A DNA stretch of 64,000 bases, taken from NCBI GenBank assembly GCA_964036045.1, contig OZ038378.1, positions 56,459,498 through 56,523,497 of the forward strand, given 5' to 3'. The notes beneath the pieces were generated by a model. That model was not told the DNA's origin, did no database searches, and worked only from the letters and a program-made list of their open reading frames with translations. Position numbers and translations under genes: made by a program. Below are positions 21,381 through 31,885 of the stretch, one piece after another. Every line of letters begins with the position of its first letter. Within the stretch, counting starts at the first letter, position 1. The DNA comes from Eutreptiella sp. 'Long Island Sound 2002'. Its lineage: Eukaryota; Euglenozoa; Euglenophyceae; Eutreptiales; Eutreptiaceae.

Positions 21381-22594
21381 TCCTACTACCACACAGTTGC
21401 TCCCTCATGCATCTGCAAAACGTTGCGCACAGAATATTGACCTCCTTCCGCCCAGATGATCATGCAAATGGGTTTTGAGTTCATTTGGGAGCTGCAGTTC
21501 CCAAAATATTACAAACCAACATTTTGAGGTCTCTAATGTACTATGTCGGGTGCCTGCCTCAAAGTCTCACCCCCTGTAGCAACCATTATCGGGTCTTGCC
21601 ATCAGTTGTGCACGATATGTGCAATGTGATCAAATCCCCCCCTCTAAACTACTGCGCCATTCCATGTTGATGAAACACACCCTTTATAGGTGTTGCCTTG
21701 ATCTTCAACACTTTGGCACACTTATTCTAGTAGGGGCATTGTTGGTTGATGGAGTTTGGTTGTCCGTGTGTAGTGTAATGGTTGATATGATGAACAGCCC
21801 CACTCTCCAGTGCACCACCGTTGCGCGGTGCTGAGGTACACTCCTGCACAAGTGTTATGCCATTGGTCCAACACTTTCACACGCATTTCTTACTAGGGGC
21901 CTTGAAGGTGGATGCGGATTCGGTTGTCTATAGGGTGTCTTCCAACACGGAGTCAATCGTGTTTTCGAGTGTTTCATCACAATTTGTGGTTGTTATTTCT
22001 AAAATGGCTGTAGATGGTGCAAGACTCCGCACAGACAACCAAGTTTGTCTCTACCTTCAATGCCCCTGGTAAAAAACGTGTGTGAAAGTGTTGGACCAGT
22101 GCCACAACAACTGTATAGAGGTCTGCTTCATCACCGCGCACGGTCGTGCTCTAGAGAGGGGTGGCATTCATCATGTCAACCATTATACTACACACAGACG
22201 ACCAAATTGCATCGACCAACAATGCCCCTACTAGAACATTGGTGCCAAAGTGTTGAAGATCTAGCACAACACTTATACGGGGTGTACTTCCTCACCGTCG
22301 AATGGGGAAGAAGAATAGAGGGGGGTATTTGATCATGTGGACGATTACATTGCACATACCTAGCATGAATTGTGCCGAGATCCGGTAATGCTTGCTATAG
22401 GGGATCGGACTATGAGGCATGCACTGACAAGACATTAGAGACCTCAAAATATTGATTTCCTAAATTTTGGGAGCTGCAGTGCCCAAATGAACCCAAAGCC
22501 CATTTGCATGATCATCTGGGCGGAACGCTGTCAATGTTTTTTGCAAGGTTCTGTACATGCATGATGGAGCAACATTGTGGTAGCAGGAGGACAG

Positions 22595-22915
22595 ATAGTG
22601 TGTCTATCTCTCCGTCCGTCCGCCTGTCCATCCGTTCGTCTGTCTTGTTTCGTATGTCTATTTGTCTTCTGTGTGTCTATCTGTGTGTCTCTCTATCTAT
22701 CCCTCCGTCCGTCCATTTGTCTGTCCGTTGTCTATCTGTGTGTCTATTTGTTTGTCTGTTTGTTTGTTCGCCTGTCGGTCTGTCCGTCTGTCTTTGTGTC
22801 CAATTGTCTACCTGTCTGTCCGTCTCTCAGGATGTCTGTCGGACTGTCTGTATGACTCTCTGTGTCTATCTGTCTGTTTGTCTGCTTGCCTGTCCGTTTG
22901 TCTGTCTCTCCGTAG
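22595..22915. repeat. (TGTC)n-type tetranucleotide tract, right arm
   Basis: This is the inverted partner of 21064-21380 inside the foldback element. The arms agree closely outside the tract but differ in tetramer order inside it, as expected from slippage. Confidence 0.9.
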
Positions 22916-23530
22916 CCAAAAAATATTTGGTACCATGAATGCCACCCAACGCAACGCAAGCACAGTTGTTGGCCTTTCTTGCCCTTCGTGGAACCTATGC
23001 ACCACAATGAATTGAAGCGGGTAAATTTGCCAACTTTTTAAAAAATTGGGCACTGCAGTGCTCAAAAGTAGTGAAAGTCAAATGTTAGCCCATACTGGGT
23101 ACATGAATGTGAGAGTTCCGTTTCAATACATGGTACAAGCGCCTATGAGAACAACAACAACACGTTACGACCCGATTGACAAGAGGCGGGCAAGCGTGTA
23201 GTAACTTTGTGCAATGTGGATTAACCTATAGAGACAACTAGACACACACTTTCAATGACCCCCCTAAAAAAGTACAATCAGAAGATTTGGGCACTGCAGT
23301 GCCCAAAAATTTCAAATGCTAAGATTCCAAGCCCTAAAGGGGGGGTGTATATGTGCAGCTCTAAGAGCAACAAAAGGCTAGGTTGTGGGTCCCAACGACG
23401 AAAACACAAGTGTCCTTGGCCGAAAAATGGGTATGCTTTTTTTGGGTGTAAAAACTCGGCGTTGACATCGCCAAAAATCGTGGCTTTTAGCGACGAAGTC
23501 TACGTGTGTAAAGGGCCGCCTAAGACATGG

Positions 23531-25891
23531 CCGCTTGATACCACTTCCAAACATAAACAACGAGGGAAAGGACAACGTCAAAAGACGGTCATTGGCCTCA
23601 AACTCGTTCATGGCAACTTCTTTTCGTCGAACTATACTGTTACGACGGTCCGCTAGCATCTCCTTGATAGATTGAAGAACTTGTGGCACATCGTTCCCAT
23701 CTCGATTCAATAATGCTCCATCCGACACCATAACGGCATCCAATATTACCTCACCATCATCCAAGTCACCTTTTCTCGCTTCTGCAATGTCGGCACCGGA
23801 TTGCTTTTCGGCTGCAATCACGTCTCGATGATCACCAATGGACAAATTGTCAAATATGGCATTTGGAAAATTAACCACTTCAGGTGGTGCGACCTCCCAG
23901 ATTTCGACATTGGCATATTCCGGATTGATCACTTTCAAAACTCACAACCATTGAACCCATCGATCCCATCGTGGTGTGAAGATTCGCTCTACTCGTTCTT
24001 TGCAGTGTTGATCACGACGCATAGCCTCCGCATCACGGCGCGGTCCCACAAAAATGACCTTTGTACCCACAAGAGCCTCTAAATCCGGTAGGCGCGCTGC
24101 CAACACTTCAGGTCCATCATGCGGTACAGAAATAGCGTGCCCTCGAACACCCCATTGCGATGTTGCACCATTCTTGGCACTAACAAGCTTCACGGTGTTT
24201 ACTGTCGTCCGCACTCGTCCCAACATACGCTCCTCCAAATCCGTTAACTGCGGTAAGTCGCATCGCTTACCAAAATGCTTGCCACTAGCAATGGCATTTG
24301 GTGGCACTTGACCTATCTTTGGATGAAACAAACTCCGATGACATGAATTACACAATTGCACTACACCATTAGATACAAGATCATGGTGCAACCAATATAG
24401 CCTTGTGTCTTGTTCAAAGACCGCAGCATACTTGCGATACCCAATTGGAATCCCACGGTACCATGACACTTGTTCTGCGTCCAACCTTAAAAGATCCAAC
24501 TTGGATACCTCCACTTCCTTCACTTGTTGGAAGTCCCTCACTCCGCAGCACCCGCAAGAACGAATGTCTTCGCATACTCCCACTTTTTTGTGCCACTCTT
24601 TGGCTAACACCACGATATCCGCGGTGTCCACCTTCTCATCCAGGATAGCTCGCACCAACGCCTCCAAAAACTCACAACTCTCTAAATTGGCTGCGAGTTG
24701 AACTGGAAATCTATCCATCCCAGTTTGCTCCCAAAACCCTCAGACGGTCGAAGCAAGGGATGTGCCAACCTTTGATCTCGTAAACTCATCGGGTGATGGG
24801 CCTGCAACCGATTGCAGCATGGCTTCCTCTTCTTCATCCACAACGGAACCGGACGGTTCTATCTCAGCTCCTCTTTCCCACATGTGCTGAAAGGCTTGCG
24901 TTGACTGGCTTGCCAAGGTTTCACGTGCATAATTCAAAGCACGTCTAACGGCCCCAGCTTGCCCTGCCCTTTGCTTGTCCTCCTTAGCGCCTGCTTGGCC
25001 CGCACGCTGCTTGTCCTCCCTAGGGCTAGCCTGTCCTGCCCGCTGCTTGTCCTCTCGGGATGCCACCACACCACCCGCTTGCCCCGCCCGCTGCTTGTTC
25101 TCCTTTGAGCCCGCTTGCCCTGCGCGTTGCTTGTTCTCCTTGGAGCCCGCTTGCCCTGCCCGCTGCTCGTTCTCCTTGGAGACGGCCTGCCCTGCCCGCT
25201 GCTTCTTCTCCTTGGAGCCGGCTTGCCCTGCCCGCTGCTTGTCCTCCCGGGATGCCACCACACCACCCGCCCTTGCCCGCTGCTTGTTCTCCTTGGAGCC
25301 CGCTTGCCCTGCGCGCTTTTTGTCCTCCTTGGATTGTGATGCGTTACGAGTGGAGCAAACAAAGCCTTGACTCTTCATTTTTTTGTACATACGATCAAAG
25401 GTGGCCGTACAACCCCAACATTGCCATCGCATCACACAAATTCAGGAAATGAGGGAGTCATCTACATGCACGGTATTGCCCACAACCAGCCCCAACCAAT
25501 CACATCCATATTCTGCCGCAAGTTGATGGCAATGCAACGTGGTGACGGATGGGCGACCATCTTTTCCTTTTGCATTTGCCTCTTTCTCTTGTGGTTGAGA
25601 TTGTTTTGAACACTTGTGCTTTCCCGGACCAAATTTCTTCATATTATCGAACCGTACATCCTTTGATTCTCCACAAGATGCACAAGTCCAACGCATGACC
25701 GCCTTGGCCTTCATGTCTTGGTTGTCTTGGCGTACCCACTTCCATCCCCATAGGCGAGCCACATCATGACAATCTTTGTCCGTGAGTGAAGGCGTAGGCA
25801 TGTCTCCAAATGGAAAATACAATAAGATCCACACCAAAAGGATGGTGACAAAAAAAGCAACTAAGCGTCCAAAAGGGGGACACATTGGCAA
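23531..25891 (-). pseudogene. Helitron B N-terminal and DUF6570-like region
   Basis: A single frame runs from a start at 25891 to the foldback insertion, broken only by nonsense codons near 25439 (TCA to TGA), 24737 and 23942 (CGA to TGA). In order it holds a hydrophobic segment, two zinc-ribbon-like modules (RWTCASCG and RWQCWGC), AGQ repeats, an acidic linker (VVDEEEEAMLQSV), a CGCCGVRDF knuckle, the DUF6570-like block (LCNSCHRSLFHPK, LTDLEERMLGRV) and the pre-Rep segment with RWDRWVQWL. It lacks the 16-nt GATCAAT expansion found in copies A and C, so this copy preserves the original joint. It would be the DNA- or partner-binding front of the Helitron enzyme. Confidence 0.78.
24958..25330 (-). 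repeat. 36-bp coding minisatellite (AGQ repeats), copy B
   Basis: Tandem 36-bp units encode K-E-(D/N)-K-Q-R-A-G-Q-A-G-S variants. Two units carry the GGVVASRE variant, while copy A has one, showing unit turnover between copies. Confidence 0.85.
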
Positions 25892-25914
25892 TTAACCAGA
25901 GCATGCTCAAACAT

Positions 25915-26800
25915 CATAGGTGTTCCTCGTTGGGAAAGTGAACTAGTTTGATTGCCGTGAGACGGCCTACACGGCGACCAAGGTACCCACATAACAAGCA
26001 CGTTTTGATGCCATGAGAAAGCCTACATGACAACAAAGGCACATATGGAGCAAGTGCAACCAACCAATGAACAATTGTGAGGAATGAGCGGTCAAACAAA
26101 CAGCGGTGTTCTCCACCGGACAAGGTCAATTCGTTTGATTGCCGTGAGAAAGCCTACACGGCGACCAAAATACGTACATAACGGCCGCTTGGATGCCATG
26201 ACAGAGCCTACATGGCAACAAAGGCACATATGAGTCGCCACGTGTTGCGGGCTGCTTGCCCCTACCGTGTGCGCTCTTGAACACTAACTCAAAAACGCCC
26301 ATTGTTCACCTCAAATGGACTGCGAACTAGTTCGATTGCCGTGAGACGGCCTACACGGCGACCAGGGTACCCACATAACAAGCACATTTTGATGCCATGA
26401 GAAAGCCTACATGACAACAAAGGCACATATGGAGCAAGTGCACTCAACCAATGAACAATTGTGAAGAATGAGCATGGTCAAACAAACACTGGTGTTGTCC
26501 ACCGGACAGTGTCAATTCGTTTGATTGCCGTGAGAAAGCCTACACGGCGACCGAAGTACGTACATAACAGCCGCTTGCATGGATGCCATGAGAAAGCCTA
26601 CATGGCAGCAAAGGCACATATGGATCGCCGGGTGTTGCGAGCTGCGACCAAAGTACGTACATAGCAGCCACTTGGATGCAATGAGAAAGCCTACATGGCA
26701 ACAAAGGCACATATGGATCGCCAGGTGTTGCGAGATGTGCCTCCACGGTCATGACGATGGTCCTAAAGCGCTCTGGATCGCCAGGTGTTGCGAGATGTGC
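25915..26800. repeat. Hairpin-repeat array upstream of Helitron B
   Basis: This has the same alternating GCCGTG/CACGGC and GCCATG/CATGGC hairpin half-units as 10640-11440. Near 26655-26830 it merges into a short duplicated block (CGCCAGGTGTTGCGAGATGT and CACGGTCATGACG) that leads into the satellite array. Confidence 0.75.
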
Positions 26801-29149
26801 CTCCACGGTCATGACGGTGGTCCTAAACCGTGCTCAAAAACGGCTCATTTTTCGGCTTGAAATGGACCACCGTGTGGGACCACGCCATGGTACATGCCTT
26901 ATTGAACACCCGTTTGCCATCATTTGATAGGCCAATCACTATGGAAGAACAACGGCGCTCATTGCAAACGCCCACTGGACACACCGGCGATCGTCCTACG
27001 ATCGTCCTGAGTTTTCAGGACGATCGTCCCGAAAACAGCCCAAAAACGGCCATTTTTGGACACTAAATCGGCCGTAGAACGGGCTAGACGGCTCAAAATG
27101 CAACGAAACTTGTTTGTGGTGATGCGCGTTTGCTCCCCGGTCGTTTTGAGCTACTTGGATGCCGGTTTTGAGCCGTCATGTGGTCGCAAGGACTTTTTAT
27201 GCGCCTGCTGCTTGCTGCTGCTGCTTGCTGCTACTGCTTGCTGCTGCTAAAACGTGATGCTCACCCTTGGCCCCTAAAAGGTGGTGTAAGACCTCGACAG
27301 GGTAAACCCAGCTCGGTGATCAAGACTCGAACTAGGACCGAGCTGGGTCCTAGTCTTGCGTGAGGCATTGGAGATCACCGTTGAGGAAAGACTGCTTGCT
27401 TTCGAGATGTGCCTCCACGGTCGGGACGATCGTCCTGAAACACGGCTCGAAAACGGCTCATTTTCACCTCAAAATGGACCACTGCGTGGCACCACGGCGC
27501 GGTACACGCCTTATTGAACACCCATTTGCCATCCTTTAATACCCCAATCGTCATGAAAGAACGACGGCCCTAATCGGAAACACCTGCTTCGCGTAGCGGC
27601 GATCGTCCTGAACTTTCAGGACGATCGTCCTGAAAACGGCCGAAAACAGCCCAAAACGGCCATTTTTGGACACTAAATGGGCCGTAGAACCGGCTAGACG
27701 GCCCGAACCGCAACAAAACTTGTTTGTGGTGATGCGCCTTAGCTCCCCGGTCGTTTTGAGCGACTTGGATGCCGGTTTTGAGCCGCGGTGTGGTCTCAAG
27801 GACTTTTGGGGCGGCTGCTGCTTGCTGTTGTTGCTGCTAAAACGTGTTGCTCAGCCTTGGCCCCTAAAAGGTGGCGTAAAACCTCCACAGGGTAAACCCA
27901 GCTCGGTAATCAAGACTCGAACTAGGACCGAGCTGGGTCCTAGTCTTGCGTAACGCATGGGAAATCACCGTCGAAGAAAGACCGCTTCCTTTAGAGATGT
28001 GCATCCATGGTTACGGCGATTGTCGTGAAACACGGCTGGAAAACGGCTCATTTTCACCTCAAAATGGACCACCGTGTGGCACCATGGTGTGGTACACGCC
28101 TTATTGAACACCTATTTGCCACTCTTTAATAGCCCAATCGCCAGGAAAGAACAACGGCCCTCATCGGAAACACCTGCTTGGCGTAGCGGCGATCGTCCTG
28201 AAAACAGCCAAAAACAGCCCAAAAACGGCCATTTTTGGACACTGAATCAGCCGTAGAACGGGCTAGACGGCTCAAAACGCAACGAAACTTGTTTGTGGTG
28301 ATGCGCCTTGGCTCCCCGGTCGTTTTGAGCTACTTGGATGCCTGTTTTGAGCCACCGTGTGGTCGGAAGGACTTTTTATGCGTCTGCTGCTTGCTGCTTG
28401 CTGCTGCTGCTAAAACCTGTAGCTCAGCCTTGGCCCCTAAAAGGTGGTGTAAAACCTCGACAGGGTAAACCCGGCTCGGTAATCAAAACTCGAACTAGGA
28501 CCGAGCTGAGTCCTAGTCTTGCGTAACGCATTGGAGATCACCGTTGAAGAAAGACCGCTTGCTTTGCAGATGTGCCTCCACGCTAAGGACGATGGTCCTG
28601 AAACATGGCTCGAAAGCGGCTCATTTTCACCTCAAAATGGACCACCGTGTGGCACCACGGCATGGTACACGCCTTATTGAACACCCATTTGCCATCATTT
28701 AATAGCCCAATCGCCACGGAAGAACAACGGGCCTCATTGCAAACGCCCACTTGACACAGTGGCGATCGTCATGAGTTTTCAGGACGATCGTCCTGAAAAA
28801 CAGCCCAAAAACGGCCATTTTTGGATGCTAAATCGGCCGTAGAACGGGCTAGACGGCTCGAAATGCAATGAAACTTGTTTGTGGTGATGCGCCTTGGCTC
28901 CCCGGTCGTTTTGAGTTACTTGGATGCCGGGTTTGAGCCGCAGTGTGGTCGCAAGGACTTTTTACTCGCCTGCTGCTTGCTGCTGCTGCTGCTGCTGCTT
29001 GCTGTTGCTGCTAAAACGTGTAGCTCACCCTTGGACCCTAAAAGGTGGTGTAAAACCTCGACAGGGTAAACCCAGCTCGGTAATCAAGACTCGAACTAGG
29101 ACCGAGCTGGGTCCTAGTTTTGCGTAACGCATTGGAGATCACCGTTGAA

Positions 29150-30370
29150 GAAAGACCGCTTGCTTTAGAGATGTGCCTCCATGGTTACGACCATTGTCCT
29201 GAAACACGGCTCAAAAGCGGCTCCTTTTTACCTCAAAAAGGACCACCGCATGGCACCACGGCGTGGTACACGCCTTATTGAACACCCACTTGCCATCCTT
29301 TGATAGCCAAATCGCCATGAAAGAGCAACCGCCCTCATCGGAAACACCGGCTTGACGTAGCGGCCATCGTCCTGAACTTTCAGGACGATCGTCTTGAAAA
29401 CGGCCGAAAACAACCCAAAAACGGCCATTTTTGGACACTAAATGGGCCGTAGAACCGGCTAGACGGCTTGAACCGCAACGAAACTTGTTTGTGGTGATGC
29501 GTCGTAGCTCCCCGGTCGTTTTTAGCTACTTGGATGCTGGTTTTGAGCCACGGTGTGGTCGCAAGGACTTTTAGGGCGCCTGTTGCTGCTTGCTGCTGCT
29601 GCTAAAATGTGTTGCTCACCCTTGGCCCCTAAAAGGTGGTGTAAAACCTCGACAGGGTAAACCCAGCTCGGTAATCAAGACTCGAACTAGGACCGAGCTG
29701 GGTCCTAGTCTTGCGTAACGCATGGGAAATCACCGTTGAAGAAAGACCGCTTGCTTTAGAGATGTGCCTCCATGGTTACGACCATTGTCCTGAAACACGG
29801 CTCAAAAGCGGCTCCTTTTTACCTCAAAAAGGACCACCGCATGGCACCACGGCGTGGTACACGCCTTATTGAACACCCATTTGCCATCCTTTGATAGCCA
29901 AATCGCCATGAAAGAGCAACCGCCCTCATCGGAAACACCGGCTTGACGTAGCGGCCATCGTCCTGAACTTTCAGGACGATCGTCTTGAAAACGGCCGAAA
30001 ACAACCCAAAAACGGCCATTTTTGGACACTAAATGGGCCGTAGAACCGGCTAGACGGCTTGAACCGCAACGAAACTTGTTTGTGGTGATGCGTCGTAGCT
30101 CCCCGGTCGTTTTTAGCTACTTGGATGCTGGTTTTGAGCCACGGTGTGGTCGCAAGGACTTTTAGGGCGCCTGTTGCTGCTTGCTGCTGCTGCTAAAATG
30201 TGTTGCTCACCCTTGGCCCCTAAAAGGTGGTGTAAAACCTCGACAGGGTAAACCCAGCTCGGTAATCAAGACTCGAACTAGGACCGAGCTGGGTCCTAGT
30301 CTTGCGTAACGCATGGGAAATCACCGTTGAAGAAAGACCGCTTGCTTTAGAGATGTGCCTCCATGGTTAC
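29150..30370 (+). repeat. Recently duplicated satellite unit pair
   Basis: Units starting near 29150 and 29741 are offset by 591 bp and differ at only one or two positions (for example CACCCACTTG versus CACCCATTTG). They share private variants such as CTCAAAAAGGACCACCGCAT and TCGTCTTGAAAAC. They are the youngest tandem duplication in the array. Confidence 0.85.
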
Positions 30371-31489
30371 GACGATCATCCTGAAACACGGCTCAAAAGC
30401 GGCTCCTTTTTACCTCAAAATGGACCACCGTGTGGCACCACGGCGTGGTACACGCCTTATTGAACACCCATTTGCCATCCTTTGATAGCCCAATCGCCAT
30501 GAAAGAGCAACGGCCCTCATCGGAAACACCTGCTTGGCATGGCGGCGATCTTCGTGAAATTTCAGGACGATCGTCCTGAAAACGGCCCAAAGCAGCCCAA
30601 AAAAGGCCATTTTTGGACACTAAATTGGCCGTAGAACGGGCTAGACGGCTCGAAACGCGACGAAACCTGTTTGCGGTGATGCGCCTTGGCTCCCCTGTCG
30701 TTTTGAGCTACTTGGATGCCGGTTTTGAGCCGCAGTGTGGTCGCAAGGACTTTTTATGCGCCTGCTGCTTGCTGCTGCTGCTGCTTGCTGCTGCTGCTGC
30801 TGCTGCCAATGCTGCTGCTAAAACGTGTAGCTCATCCTTGGCCCCTAAAAGGTGGTGTGAAACCTCGACAGGGTAAACCCAGCTCGGTAATCAAGACTCG
30901 AACTAGGACCGAGCTGGGTCCTAGTCTTGCGTAACGCCTTGGAGATCACTGCAGGTGAAAGACTGCTTGCTGTGCAGATTTGCCTACACAGTCAGGACGA
31001 TCGTCCTGAAACACGGCTCAAAAACGGCTCGTTTTCACCTCAAAATGGACCACCGCGTGGCACCACGGTGTGGTACACGCCTCCTTGAACACCCATTGGC
31101 CATCGTTTGATAGCCCAATCGCCATGAAAGAACAACGGCCTTCATCGGAAACACCTGCGTGGCGTAGCGGCGATCGTCCTGAACTTTCGGGACGAACGTC
31201 CTGAAAACAGCCAAAAAGAGCCCAAAAACGGCCATTTTTGGACACTAAATCGGCCGTAGAACAGGCCAGACGGCTCGAAATGCAACGAAACTTGATTGTG
31301 GTGATGCGCCTTGGCTACCCAGTCGTTTTGAGCTACTTGGATGCCGGTTTTGAGCCGCGGTGTGGTCTCAAGGACTTTTGGGGCGCCTGCTGCTTGCTGC
31401 TGCTTGCTGCTGCTAAAACGTGTTGCTCAGCCTTGGCCCCTAAAAGGTGGTGTAAAACCTCGACCGGGTAAACCCAGCTCGGTGACCAA

Positions 31490-31885
31490 AATGCTACCCC
31501 CACCTCCCCCTCCCCCACCATGGTTGGAACAAGGCTTGCTCCTCCGTGCCCCAACATTGATACCTCCACCTCCCTCACCCCCATCATGGTTGCAGCCTTG
31601 CTCCTCCATTCCCCAAACCTCCACCTCCCTCACCCACACCATGGTTGGAGCCTTGCTCTTCCATTCCCGAACGTTAACCAAAATGCTACCTCCACCTCCC
31701 CCTCCCCCACCATGGTTTGAGCCTTGCTCCTCCGTTCCCCAACATTGATACCTCCACCTCCGTCACCCCCACCATGGTTGGAGCCTTGCTCCTCCATTCC
31801 GCAACATTAACCAAAATGCTACCTCCACCCCCCTCACCCACACCATGGTTGGAGCCTTGCTGCTCCGTTCCCCAACATTCATCAA
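31490..31885 (+). repeat. CT-rich minisatellite replacing part of a satellite unit
   Basis: Inserted between CCCAGCTCGGT and ATCAAGACTCGAACTAGG, which are adjacent in other units, is a run of ~60-bp repeats with CACCTCC-CTC-CCCACCATGG, TTGGAGCCTTGCTCCTCC and CCCCAACATT. It is found in this unit only within the window. Confidence 0.85.

Larger units (their letters stand above)
20127..23524. mobile_element. Foldback DNA transposon inserted in Helitron B
   Basis: The insertion interrupts the Helitron frame and is flanked by the 5-bp duplication ACATG (20122-20126 and 23525-23529). Copies A and C show the empty site. Its ends are inverted copies starting CTTAGGCGGCCCTTTAC (left) and CTTAGGCGGCCCTTTACAC (right, reverse complement). 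From about 20.8 to 23.17 kb the interior is one large imperfect palindrome centred near 21.98 kb, including (GACA)n on the left and its complement on the right. No transposase gene is visible, so it is probably non-autonomous. A 5-bp duplication and the foldback form narrow the class but do not name it. Confidence 0.88.
12150..26800 (-). mobile_element. Giant Helitron, copy B (most complete)
   Basis: On the minus strand this unit reads hairpin array (26.8-25.9 kb), polyprotein gene (25.89-14.72 kb), 105-bp minisatellite and spacer. A foldback element (20127-23524) interrupts the gene. Without that element and its 5-bp duplication, and allowing for a 4-nt deletion near 18050 and a 1-nt deletion near 15720, the coding part is one frame of about 2,590 codons. 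Remaining lesions are nonsense codons at about 25439, 24737, 23942, 19024 and 18103. Helitron identity rests on HUH, paired tyrosines and PIF1-type helicase motifs. True 5'-TC and 3'-CTRR termini could not be fixed. Confidence 0.82.

Noticed and set aside
20964-21408. Cys/Ser/Leu/Val-rich frames in the foldback element
   Set aside because: They are direct translations of the GACA/TGTC tetranucleotide tract.
28490-28530. Satellite inverted repeat as the Helitron 3' hairpin
   Set aside because: It is followed by CTTG or similar rather than CTRR at the expected distance, and it occurs in every unit. Kept only as a possibility.
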